A stretch of DNA of 12,917 bases from JBOFEH01 sp051650265 (lineage in GTDB: Bacteria; Bacillota; Clostridia; Lachnospirales; Cellulosilyticaceae), in the NCBI GenBank assembly GCA_051650265.1, contig JBOFIR010000182.1, forward strand, positions 1 to 12,917. Direction: 5' to 3'. This document shows, in pieces, positions 5,994 to 12,917 of this stretch. A model generated the notes under the pieces. That model had not been told where the DNA came from. It ran no database searches and worked only from the letters and a program-made list of their open reading frames with translations. The translations under genes were made by a program, and so were the position numbers. Within the stretch, counting starts at the first letter, position 1; the number at the start of each line of letters is the position of its first letter.

Positions 5994-7070
5994 ATGGAGA
6001 TTTTAAGAAAATATGCATTTGAGCCCGATTATCGTCATATCGTAAAAGTTGCTACCAATCATTGGGTAGACCGTCTTCCTCTCTACGAACACCTCGTTGG
6101 GCCAAAAGTAATTGAAGAAACTACCGGTTATAAGCCTTTTGATCTTTTGTTTTCAGCCGACATGAAAGATAGCCTAGAAGGGTTTAGACAATTTTGGGAT
6201 TTTTGGAGGCAGATGGGCTATGATACAGCATCAATGGAATTTGGTGTATGCGGCGCATTGATCGGTGGGGGCGCTCTAGGTGCTCACCAGGAAGGTTGTA
6301 TCAAAGATCGTGCCGATTTTGATAGATATCCTTGGGATGAGCTTCCTGAGCGCTACTTTAATATGTATGCACCTTATATACGCAACTTTGCTCAGACTTG
6401 TCCTGAGGGCATGAGAGCTATTGGTGGTGTTGGAAATGGCCTTTTTGAATCGATCCAAGATATTGTAGGTTATATGGATTTATGCTATATCAAGGCCGAT
6501 GATCCCGAGCTCTTTGAAGATTTATTCAAAGCTATGGGTGACGTACAGTTTAAGATTTGGAATAAATTTATGGATGAATTTTCTGACGCCTTTTGCCTCA
6601 TGCGATTTGGTGATGATTTGGGCTACAATGTATCTACACTTATTTCACCTGATGATATTCGTCGTAACATTATCCCTCAATACCGTCGTATTGTAGATAA
6701 AGTACACGCTTGTAACAAACCATTTCTCCTTCATTCTTGTGGCAATCTCTTTTGTATATTTGATGATATTATCAATCTTGCCAAGATAGATGCCAAGCAT
6801 TCTAATGAGGATGCCATAGCTCATTTTTCTGTCTGGGTTGATCGCTATGGAGACCGCATCGGTAACTTTGGTGGTATCGACACAGATGTACTCTGCCGTC
6901 AATCGCCTGATTACATAAAAACTTATATCCTAGATTGCCTAGAAAAAGTAAAGGGACATGGTGGCATTGCATTTAGTTCCGGAAACTCTATTCCAGATTA
7001 TGTACCTACCGAAGGCTACATGGCCATGGTAGAAACAATCCATAAGTGGCGTCAAGATAGGCACTTATAA
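5994..7070 (+). CDS. Uroporphyrinogen decarboxylase-like (URO-D superfamily) protein
   Basis: A URO-D superfamily protein, more like the corrinoid/methyl-transfer branch (MtaA, CmuA) than true HemE. The C-terminal half shows KPFLLHSCG (242-250), GGIDTDVLCR (293-302) and SSGNSIPDYVP (328-338). H247 and C249 match the first two zinc ligands of MtaA-like methyltransferases. Where those enzymes usually have a third cysteine near GC-x-x-P, this protein has S-G-N (329-331), so metal binding or catalysis may differ. Length (358) is normal. ATG 5994 was chosen because AAAGGA lies 10 bases before it; TTG 5985 is too close to that site. No corrinoid protein, methyltransferase partner or haem gene is nearby. 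It follows the GntR gene on the same strand, so it may be in the same regulon. The reaction is unknown; a role with a sugar-derived or methylated substrate is only inference. Confidence 0.8.
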   Translation: MEILRKYAFEPDYRHIVKVATNHWVDRLPLYEHLVGPKVIEETTGYKPFDLLFSADMKDSLEGFRQFWDFWRQMGYDTASMEFGVCGALIGGGALGAHQEGCIKDRADFDRYPWDELPERYFNMYAPYIRNFAQTCPEGMRAIGGVGNGLFESIQDIVGYMDLCYIKADDPELFEDLFKAMGDVQFKIWNKFMDEFSDAFCLMRFGDDLGYNVSTLISPDDIRRNIIPQYRRIVDKVHACNKPFLLHSCGNLFCIFDDIINLAKIDAKHSNEDAIAHFSVWVDRYGDRIGNFGGIDTDVLCRQSPDYIKTYILDCLEKVKGHGGIAFSSGNSIPDYVPTEGYMAMVETIHKWRQDRHL

Positions 7071-7093
7071 TCCTCACAATCTTCTTGTGTATA

Positions 7094-7114
7094 GGGACTA
7101 TTTTGGGTAGTCCT
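7094..7114. terminator. Small hairpin between convergent genes
   Basis: GGACTA (7095-7100) and TAGTCC (7108-7113) pair exactly around a 7-base loop, with one further G-U pair. It sits in the 53-base gap between the convergent URO-D-like and GH97 genes, so a two-way terminator is expected. No real T-run follows on either strand, so termination may be weak. Confidence 0.35.
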
Positions 7115-7123
7115 CATTCCCAT

Positions 7124-8986
7124 TTATTCCATTACTTTAAACCTTATAGCTACTCCATTATCTTCTTCTACTTCGTAAGTAAGACTTATCTCACTGCTAA
7201 CTTCAATCACTTGCGTTCTTACCTTTGTACGTGTTTTGAGGTTGACATCATCTGTATGGATCCATGCCTGATAAGACTTTCCTGGCGCTAAGAAATCGAG
7301 TGCAACTGTAAATGTGCGTTTTTCAGTCGCATTCATTATCCCTACAAACCACTGATCTTCCTTTCTTCTTGCCATAGCTACATACTTACCAATCTCTCCA
7401 TTTAGAATCTTTGTTTCATCCCATACCGTGGCGAGTTCATCAAAGAATGTAAGTTCTTCCCCCTCATCCATTTGAGCAGGATTATCGTACCAGTATAAAA
7501 ATTGCAGTGGACTAAAGATGATAAGTGCCTTAGCGAGTTGATACGCATGCGACCAGTAGTCATCTACACGTTCATCATAGTAACATACTGTATGATCCCC
7601 CGCCCCACAGAGCATTCTGGTAAAAATAATGGTGAGGGTATTACATGCTAGTTGCCGCTCCTCATCTCCTCTGATCCCCTCTTGGGTCAAAAGATTGGGA
7701 TAGGTACGACTATAACCTGTCGGTCTATATTCATCATGAATGGTTAGTACCATACCGTAAGCAGCTGCCTTTCTCACACACTCATGGAGCCAAGCTGTCC
7801 ATCTTTGTGGACCAACCTCCACAAATCCATATTTAATCCCTGCTATTCCCCAACTCTTGTAGAGTGGAAGCAATTCATCGAGTTGGTTCATCATCGCCCG
7901 CTGATTGATATAAAGGATCACCTTAATCCCGTGTCGTTTGGCATAAGCTATGATTTCAAACAAATCAAATTCACCTGCGTACCTATTGGGATCTACTGAG
8001 ACAGAAGTTGCATTTGATGCAAAACTATTTTCATCCCCATACCATCCTGCATCAACCTCTATGTATTGGAGCTGTCTTCTCACGGCAAAGTCCACACAAG
8101 ACTTACCAACTTCTGTTGTGAGTGGCATCACACGAATAACTTTCCCCGGTGTAATAAAAGATGTGTCGGGTATTTCACAAGGTTCATTGAGATTTATAAT
8201 GAGTGTCTTATTTTCATATAATGCACTTGCTGATTCCCCAATCATCACTACACGCCATGGTGTAACCAGTGGGAGATCCCCTTGGTATTTAATCAATTGG
8301 GTTTCATCAGATTCTCTTAACCCCTCCTCTTCCTTGAAGCAATAAAGCGGTTTACCACTTAGGCTACTCACTAATGTATGTTGCTCTTTGTAGTCTAGCT
8401 TCATCCTTGCATAATCCACCAAATTTGCTTCTGCTAACGCAATATAACATTTATTTTCTTCTATCTCTATGACGAGTGGTCGCTCTGCACCTGTGCCGAT
8501 CTCACTTAACTTGCACTTTTGATAAGCTCCCTGTGCCCAATGGGTTGTAAAAGCATAGTGATTCTCTTGTAACCTGAATTCTGTATACTCATTTCGAATT
8601 TGAATCTGTTTGAAATGCTCTCCCTCATGAATCCTATAGCGCAGTGCTACCCCTTCATCATATACACGAAGTTCTATCGTTAGTTCCCTGCTAAGGTGAT
8701 CTATCAGCTTAACCTCACTGCCATGATAGTGATCCCTTACGTAACGATTTTCCCCCCATGGGTTCTCCCACTCTTGATCTACATATTCTGTTTCATACTT
8801 TTGGAGGTGCCATCCACACTCCAAATTGGTCTCCCCCTCTAGTTCGAAAGAAAGCTGTGACGGCGCAATAATACTTTTCCCTAGATAGTATACTTCATAA
8901 AACAATCGACCCTTTTCTTTCTGACCCCCTACCTGCAGACAACATGCAATATTACCATTCGGAGAAACAATCTTAATTTCTTGCAT
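7124..8986 (-). CDS. Glycoside hydrolase family 97 (alpha-glucosidase/alpha-galactosidase type)
   Basis: GH97 enzymes hydrolyse alpha-glucosides or alpha-galactosides in a calcium-dependent way. An N-terminal beta-sandwich spans about residues 1-265. The catalytic barrel (about 270-530) begins at PGKVIRVMPLTTE and carries DFAVRRQLQYIEVDAGWYG (299-317), GIAGIKYGF (380-388), HDEYRPTGYSRTYPN (417-431) and QEGIRGDEE (435-443). A small C-terminal beta domain follows. In retaining GH97 members the nucleophile aspartate sits in a K-x-D-F motif; here it is K-Y-G-F, with G387 at that place, as in the inverting SusB type. D418/E419 and the glutamates at 436-443 are candidate base, acid and calcium ligands. 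At 620 residues it is near family length. No signal peptide is visible. ATG 8986 has GGAGGGGGAG just upstream. Anomer and sugar specificity are not decidable here. Confidence 0.85.
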   Translation of the reverse strand: MQEIKIVSPNGNIACCLQVGGQKEKGRLFYEVYYLGKSIIAPSQLSFELEGETNLECGWHLQKYETEYVDQEWENPWGENRYVRDHYHGSEVKLIDHLSRELTIELRVYDEGVALRYRIHEGEHFKQIQIRNEYTEFRLQENHYAFTTHWAQGAYQKCKLSEIGTGAERPLVIEIEENKCYIALAEANLVDYARMKLDYKEQHTLVSSLSGKPLYCFKEEEGLRESDETQLIKYQGDLPLVTPWRVVMIGESASALYENKTLIINLNEPCEIPDTSFITPGKVIRVMPLTTEVGKSCVDFAVRRQLQYIEVDAGWYGDENSFASNATSVSVDPNRYAGEFDLFEIIAYAKRHGIKVILYINQRAMMNQLDELLPLYKSWGIAGIKYGFVEVGPQRWTAWLHECVRKAAAYGMVLTIHDEYRPTGYSRTYPNLLTQEGIRGDEERQLACNTLTIIFTRMLCGAGDHTVCYYDERVDDYWSHAYQLAKALIIFSPLQFLYWYDNPAQMDEGEELTFFDELATVWDETKILNGEIGKYVAMARRKEDQWFVGIMNATEKRTFTVALDFLAPGKSYQAWIHTDDVNLKTRTKVRTQVIEVSSEISLTYEVEEDNGVAIRFKVME

Positions 8987-9015
8987 CTTCTCCCCCTCCT
9001 CTTCATCTTTTCATC

Positions 9016-9038
9016 TTATCATAAGTTTGAGATGATAA
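9016..9038. repeat. Inverted repeat TTATCAT-N9-ATGATAA in the GH97 leader
   Basis: Perfect 7-bp arms (9016-9022 and 9032-9038) with a 9-base spacer lie just upstream of the GH97 ribosome binding site, and immediately downstream of its candidate promoter. The position suits a repressor operator or a leader hairpin. Neither arm matches the GntR-type site found elsewhere in the window. Confidence 0.45.
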
Positions 9039-9049
9039 ATTTCAATTTT

Positions 9050-9077
9050 TTTATATAATTTTAACTATACTTGTCTC
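9050..9077 (-). promoter_or_regulatory. Candidate promoter for the GH97 gene
   Basis: On the minus strand GAGACA (9077-9072; four of six -35 positions) is followed after 16 bases by TATAAA (9055-9050). The start would be near 9043, with a leader of about 57 bases containing the palindrome at 9016-9038. The region is AT-rich, so alternative -10 choices exist. Confidence 0.4.
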
Positions 9078-9115
9078 TTGATCGTACATCTACCTCTTTC
9101 TGCAAATTCCTTCCT

Positions 9116-9150
9116 GTATTTTATTTTCTATGTTAACTCATACTATGAGT
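9116..9150 (+). promoter_or_regulatory. Possible sigma-G (forespore) promoter, -10 inside a palindrome
   Basis: GTATT (9116-9120) and CATACTA (9139-9145) are separated by 18 bases. The Bacillus sigma-G consensus is about gnATR-N18-CATnnTA, so the -10 fits fully and the -35 fits except for its last base. No good sigma-A -35 is present for this -10. The -10 sits in a perfect 15-bp palindrome, ACTCATA-C-TATGAGT (9136-9150), which may instead be an operator. The start near 9153 gives a 31-base leader to the small gene. Confidence 0.4.
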
Positions 9151-9183
9151 GTACTCCCATTTTATTTTTAAGGAGGTCTCATC

Positions 9184-9393
9184 ATGAAAAAAACGCAACA
9201 CACAACACACAACAACCGTGAACAGGTCTCTACAGAAGGTACCCAATATTTTCATGACAAAGCACCCAAATCCGCTACCAATAATCAATGGTGCAGTAAT
9301 ATCAGCGATGAAGGTGGCAATTATTTTCATGACAAGGCCCAAAAGTCGGCTACCAATAATCAGTGGGTTTCTACTGGTGCCGCAAAAGGCTAA
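9184..9393 (+). CDS. Small hydrophilic protein with two tandem 19-residue repeats
   Basis: A 69-residue protein of no family I recognise. It contains two copies of E-G-x-x-YFHDKA-x-KSATNNQW (residues 18-36 and 43-61; 16 of 19 positions identical, 25-residue period). Short V/I-S-T/D leads precede each copy and a third partial lead sits at the end. It is rich in N, Q, T, K and H, with no signal peptide or hydrophobic segment. Translation is strongly supported: AAGGAGGT (9170-9177) lies 6 bases before the ATG, and an excellent terminator begins 29 bases after the stop. Silent changes between the DNA repeats show that the protein, not the DNA, is conserved. The repeat layout and composition recall gamma-type small acid-soluble spore proteins without sequence homology. 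With the sigma-G-like promoter a spore role is a reasonable but unproven guess. Confidence 0.75.
   Translation: MKKTQHTTHNNREQVSTEGTQYFHDKAPKSATNNQWCSNISDEGGNYFHDKAQKSATNNQWVSTGAAKG
9235..9366 (+). repeat. Internal tandem repeat of the small protein
   Basis: Unit one is 9235-9291 and unit two is 9310-9366, 75 bases apart. The blocks encoding YFHDKA and ATNNQW are nearly identical at DNA level, with changes mostly at third codon positions. This indicates an old duplication kept by selection on the protein. Confidence 0.8.
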
Positions 9394-9421
9394 TACCCTT
9401 TCAATAACACTTCCCTGAAAA

Positions 9422-9468
9422 AAATACGCCCCTAGTATCCTTTTATTAAGGATACTAGGGGCGTATTT
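9422..9468. terminator. Strong bidirectional intrinsic terminator, 21-bp perfect stem
   Basis: Arms 9422-9442 and 9448-9468 are perfectly complementary over 21 bp around a 5-base loop (TTATT), with a GC-rich middle (ACGCCCCTAG). On the minus strand it is followed by seven T residues (9424-9418) and begins 5 bases after the permease stop codon. On the plus strand TATTTCTTATTATT follows. It therefore ends both the small repeat-protein transcript and the ABC exporter operon. Confidence 0.92.
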
Positions 9469-9472
9469 CTTA

Positions 9473-11332
9473 TTATTCATTGGATTTGAGTGCATCAATC
9501 ATGTTGACATTTTTGATTTTAATATGCATTAAGATCATCACGACTACAGAGAAGAAAAGTGTGAGTAGTGCTGAGAAAACATAACTCATCATGCTAATCT
9601 CTGGGTACATCATAATCATATCTGTCTCTGCTGTCTGGAGAATAAAGCCATGTAAAACCTTCCCAAATATTGATCCAACTAAAATTCCTAAGAGCGTAAG
9701 GATCACATTTTCCCTAAGGATATACATGGTAACTTCGTTATGATAAAACCCAAGAACTTTGATAGTTGATAGCTCCCTGATCCGCTCAGAAACATTAATA
9801 TTATTTAAGTTATATAATACAACAAAAGCGAGTGCACCTGCTGATACAATTATTACAATCATAACAAGTTTCATGCTATCATTGGTTTCTTCTGTACTTT
9901 TTTCCATTTGTGCTTTCATGGTTACATTGATCACACTTTTAGATGCCAGAAGATTTGCTGAAAGTATATCATCTTCTTCTGCACTTTCATTGAAATTTAA
10001 TAACTCTGTATTGGTACTTGGCTGATCTTTCAAGACCTGCTCATAGTAGGTTGGTGACATATAAACGAAGTGCATCACATAGTTTTCAGCTATATGGGCC
10101 ACACGTACTGTATAGCTTTTATGATGTTCATCGGTTAATGTAATCTCATCCCCCACTGATACTGCAAGGAGTTTTGCTAACTTCTCATCAATAATGACAC
10201 CCTCATCCGGGACTTCATATTGCTCACCTGATAGACGATTGTTGAGATAGACAAATTGGCTGAGCTGCTCACCTGGTGTAGGTACATAGAGTGTTGCTGT
10301 TTGCTTGTTCATCTTCTCCTTTTCAAAGGTAACAGATTCTTGATGCATCTTCATTCCACTCTCATAACCTGGCATCTTCATCACAGTCTCTTGGTAATCT
10401 TCAAGATCTTCTTTGGTTGCATTTTCATCTAAAATTACCATTGCCTCATAGCGCCAGAGCTTATCAAATTGTTGATCTACAATTTTTGATGTGGAATCTT
10501 TAAGACCAAACCCTGTTACTAAAAGTGCCATACACCCTGAAATACCAAGAATCGTCATCATCATGCGTTGTTTATATCTAAAAATATTTCTTAGTGTCAC
10601 CTTATGATTAAAGCTCAATCGGCACCACAATAGGGTAATGCGTTCGAGCAATATTTTTTTACCAATTTTGGGTACTTTGGGTTGCATAAGTTGTGATGGC
10701 TTACTTTTTAGCTCTACCCTAACTACAAATAATGCCGCCCCTACTGTACACAGTATGGACAGTAGCATAGATTGCACAATAAACGACGGATAATAATAGA
10801 TTGCTAGTGTTGGTTGACTATAGAGACTACCATAAGCACTGCTAATCACTCGTGGTAAGACATTACATCCTATGACAATACCCAGTACACTTCCTACAAC
10901 ACTTGCCAATGTAGCATACACAATGTACTTCCATGAAATCTCAAGATTGGTATAACCTAAAGCTTTTAAGGTACCAATCTCAATACGATTTTCTTCTACC
11001 ATACGCGTCATCGTCGTCAAACAAATCATAATGGCAACTAAGAAGAAAAAGAGTGGTAAAACAGATGCAATATTATCTAGACTGACAATGGCATCTTTGT
11101 AACCGAGATAGCCTTGGTTATCTGTACGATCAAAGATATAGTAACTACTCTGGTCTAGCTGATCAAAAGCTTGTTTTTGTTGTGCGTCGATCTCCGCTTT
11201 GCCCTCTACTAACTTCTGCTGGTTGACCTGAACCTCCTGTTCACCTGCTAAGAGCTGCGCCTCTGAGTCTTCTAGTTGTTTCATCACCTCATCAAGTTCT
11301 TTTTGACCTTGCACTTGATTATGTGATAGCAC
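9473..11332 (-). pseudogene. FtsX-like ABC permease, C-terminal part after in-frame stop
   Basis: This is the downstream 619 codons of the permease, in the same frame as the upstream part. Residues 1-60 (counting from GTG 11332) continue the extracellular coiled coil. The first FtsX domain follows with membrane segments near 89-108, 136-158 and 184-205. Another segment at 258-276 begins the second repeat, with a large outside domain at about 280-485 and a second FtsX domain with segments near 488-508, 541-562 and 583-603. GTG 11332 is only the first possible start codon after the stop: no ribosome binding site precedes it and it lies inside the coiled coil. Independent translation is unlikely. 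The part itself is intact to its stop at 9473, so the lesion is recent, is suppressed by readthrough, or is a sequencing error. Confidence 0.8.
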
Positions 11333-11350
11333 CTGTCTGCCTTGTTCTAA

Positions 11351-11353
11351 TTA
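11351..11353 (-). other. In-frame TAA interrupting the FtsX-like permease
   Basis: The two permease reading frames are in the same phase: their first bases (12679 and 11332) differ by 1347, or 449 codons. Only one TAA separates them. The flanking codons read A-R-L-K-V-stop-L-E-Q-G-R-Q-V-L-S-H, natural coiled-coil sequence on both sides. One base change (for example CAA to TAA) explains it. Removing the stop gives a single protein of about 1068 residues. Confidence 0.9.
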
Positions 11354-12679
11354 CACCTTTAATCGCGCTAACTGCCGCTGGGCATCATCTAATTGGCTTT
11401 GTCCTTCAGTAAAGCCTTGCTGCTGCACATCGTATGCCTCTTTGCCTTCTTGATAGCTGATGATCCCTGCACGCAATGCGATCAGATCTTGAAGCTGACC
11501 ATCATCCGAGGCTAATTCACCTTGCTTTACCAAATCTTCCATAGCCTGAATGTGCTCATCTAAGGTCTCAGTACTTGCATCTGGGTCAACCCCTTGCATC
11601 GCCAAGGTTGTCTTCGTTTGATCAAGCTTAACTTTAGCCTGCTCTAGTGCCTTTTTGCCTGATGCTAATGTTACTTTTTGTTCATCAAGTTCGCGTTGAC
11701 CAGCCTCAAGTGACTTTGCCGCAGCAACCAATTCCGCCTCACCTTTCTTGATGCCTTTTTCAAAGGCTCGGTGTGCTTCATTATATTGTTTCTTTCCTGT
11801 TTCGTAAGCCGCTCTCCCTGTGTTCAACTCGATCTGGGCATCTTTAAGCTTTTGCTCATTTGTAGCAAGCTCTTCATACCCTTTGTCCAACTCCTCTTGA
11901 ATCTCACTTTTAACCTCTTCAATACGTGCACCTATTCTTTTACCAAATAAATTCTCGAGGTAGGCTGTGTTTTCTGTCATGAGATCACTATAGCTTTCAC
12001 TATAAGCCTCTACACCTTGCACGTTTTTGAAGCGTATATAAAGTTCTGTATAAACTGGCATATCCACATCTGCGTCATTGATGAGCGCAAAATAATCTAT
12101 CGTTCCTTTGCCAACAGGTGTAAAGCCTCTTGCTTCTTTCTCGATATACATGGGATTTTTGACACTTCCTACGATTTCAAATCCCGTCTCCTTGAAGTGA
12201 GACATTGCATCCTGGTCTGAAGCAATGTGATACATATCCCCTATTTTAAGATCAGGATTTATCTTGAAGGCACGCTCATCTAAGGCGATCTCACCTGGAT
12301 TTTCTGGCAATCTACCCTGTAATACAACAAATTTATTAATTGTATGTGCCTGATCATAGCCCATGAATCTGACAAGGTTGTTGTTATTGGTAAGATTCAC
12401 ATCTATGGTATGACTCCCTACTACATCTAAAACCCGCTCATCCTCTTTAAGAAGGGCTAAGTCAGCTTCTGTAAGCCCCAAGGTGGACACCACTTTGCTA
12501 TCCATCAAGTTGTAGTCTTCATAAAATTGGTTGATCGCTACATTCATATCTGGTCCTGATGATTTGATCCCTGCATAGAAAGAAACCCCTAATAAAATAA
12601 TAACGATAATAGAAATAAATCTTGCTTTGGACGAAATGATTTCTCGTAAAATGGATTGCTTGTACGCTTTGTTTATCAT
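11351..12679 (-). pseudogene. FtsX-like ABC permease, N-terminal part ending at in-frame stop
   Basis: The first 442 residues of a large MacB/FtsX-type exporter permease. One membrane segment lies at about residues 21-39 (RFISIIVIILLGVSFYAGI). A MacB-like extracytoplasmic domain follows to about 245. A long coiled coil runs from about 250 to the end, with a repeating pattern of the type E-L-x-x-G-x-x-x-Y/L (for example NTGRAAYETGKKQYNEA). Permeases of this layout move or sense substrates at the membrane with a partner ATPase. The ATG at 12679 has AGGAGG 5 bases upstream. The gene lies 12 bases behind the ATPase gene, so the two are co-translated. Without the rest, this part has one membrane anchor and no transport core, so it cannot form a channel-type permease alone. 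Confidence 0.85.
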
Positions 12680-12691
12680 AAGAATCCTCCT

Positions 12692-12917
12692 CTACCACTC
12701 AATCTCAGTAACTGAGCGTGGATTCTCATTGACTTCAATACTTCTCACCTTAGCGTCATTGATCCTAATGACACGATCTGCCATAGGAGAAATGGCTGCA
12801 TTGTGTGTAATGACAATCACTGTAGTCCCCATCTCCTTGCAAGTATCTTGTAATGTCTTAAGCACCTGTTTCCCTGTATTGTAATCAAGCGCACCTGTCG
12901 GTTCATCACAAAGAAGG
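12692..12917 (-). CDS. ABC transporter ATP-binding protein (MacB/LolD type), C-terminal end
   Basis: The last 75 codons of an ATPase that powers the adjacent FtsX-like permease; the gene continues beyond the right edge. The Walker B motif and D-loop are visible at once (LLCDEPTGALD), and the switch histidine follows in VIVITHN. The P-T-G-A-L-D signature is typical of the MacB/LolD/FtsE-like group of exporters. The tail ends ...TEIEW with a TAG stop at 12694-12692, and the permease ribosome binding site lies in the 12-base gap. Substrate is unknown; candidates include peptides, antimicrobials or cell-envelope signals. The missing N terminus should hold Walker A and the Q-loop. Confidence 0.9.
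   Translation of the reverse strand, partial: LLCDEPTGALDYNTGKQVLKTLQDTCKEMGTTVIVITHNAAISPMADRVIRINDAKVRSIEVNENPRSVTEIEW

Noticed and set aside
5994..7070. True uroporphyrinogen decarboxylase (hemE)
   Set aside because: The HxCG motif and the GNSIPDYVP ending belong to the methyltransferase-like branch, and no other haem gene is present.
7784..8345. Plus-strand open frames of 71 and 131 codons inside the GH97 gene
   Set aside because: They are antisense to a well-conserved enzyme, lack ribosome binding sites and read as low-complexity shadow translation.
9235..9366. CRISPR-like or mobile-element repeat
   Set aside because: There are only two units, within an open frame, and the differences fall at silent positions, which indicates a protein repeat.
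9133..9498. A 121-codon minus-strand open frame covering the small repeat gene and the terminator
   Set aside because: It starts inside the permease gene and runs through a strong terminator stem, its repeats are the reverse complement of the small gene's repeats, and it has no ribosome binding site. The plus-strand gene explains the region.
12017..12884. Plus-strand open frames across the permease start and the ATPase end
   Set aside because: They lie opposite clear ABC transporter motifs such as LLCDEPTGALD and have no independent support.

Overview
The window looks like a chromosomal carbohydrate-scavenging region from an anaerobic, probably gut-dwelling and spore-forming member of the Clostridia (Bacillota). 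The basis is an AT-rich composition, strong Gram-positive ribosome binding sites, sigma-A type promoters, a possible sigma-G type promoter, and protein families common in Lachnospiraceae-like genomes. No taxonomic search was possible, so this is inference.

Layout. Positions 1-60 (minus) hold the first 20 codons of an unidentified gene. A GH29 alpha-L-fucosidase follows (204-1682, minus). Next is a small unlinked pair, a 106-residue unknown protein and an RluF-type pseudouridine synthase (2915-1913, minus), closed by a hairpin terminator at 1796-1828. Then comes a sialic-acid module: an N-acetylneuraminate lyase and a GH33-type sialidase (5001-3014, minus). These diverge from a FadR-type GntR regulator and a uroporphyrinogen-decarboxylase-like protein (5182-7070, plus). 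A GH97 glycosidase (8986-7124, minus) converges on the latter. A tiny, internally repeated, hydrophilic protein sits alone at 9184-9393 (plus). The right end is an ABC exporter operon on the minus strand: the C-terminal end of a MacB/LolD-type ATPase (from 12917) and a large FtsX-like coiled-coil permease. An in-frame TAA at 11353-11351 cuts that permease into two reading frames.

How the parts may work together. Fucosidase, sialidase, lyase and GH97 enzyme all lack visible signal peptides. This points to processing of imported sialylated or fucosylated oligosaccharides inside the cell. No transporter, ManNAc kinase or epimerase lies in the window. The GntR regulator's likely operator (TTGTCCTACAA, matching the FadR-subfamily consensus TNGTNNNACNA) lies just downstream of the promoter predicted for the lyase-sialidase operon. 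A 9-bp identical site, TTGTCCTAC, lies in the leader of the fucosidase gene, so the fucosidase may belong to the same regulon.

The least explained items are the small repeat protein with its possible forespore promoter embedded in a palindrome, the URO-D-like protein attached to a sugar locus, and the interrupted permease. I saw no CRISPR array, transposon, prophage or RNA gene.
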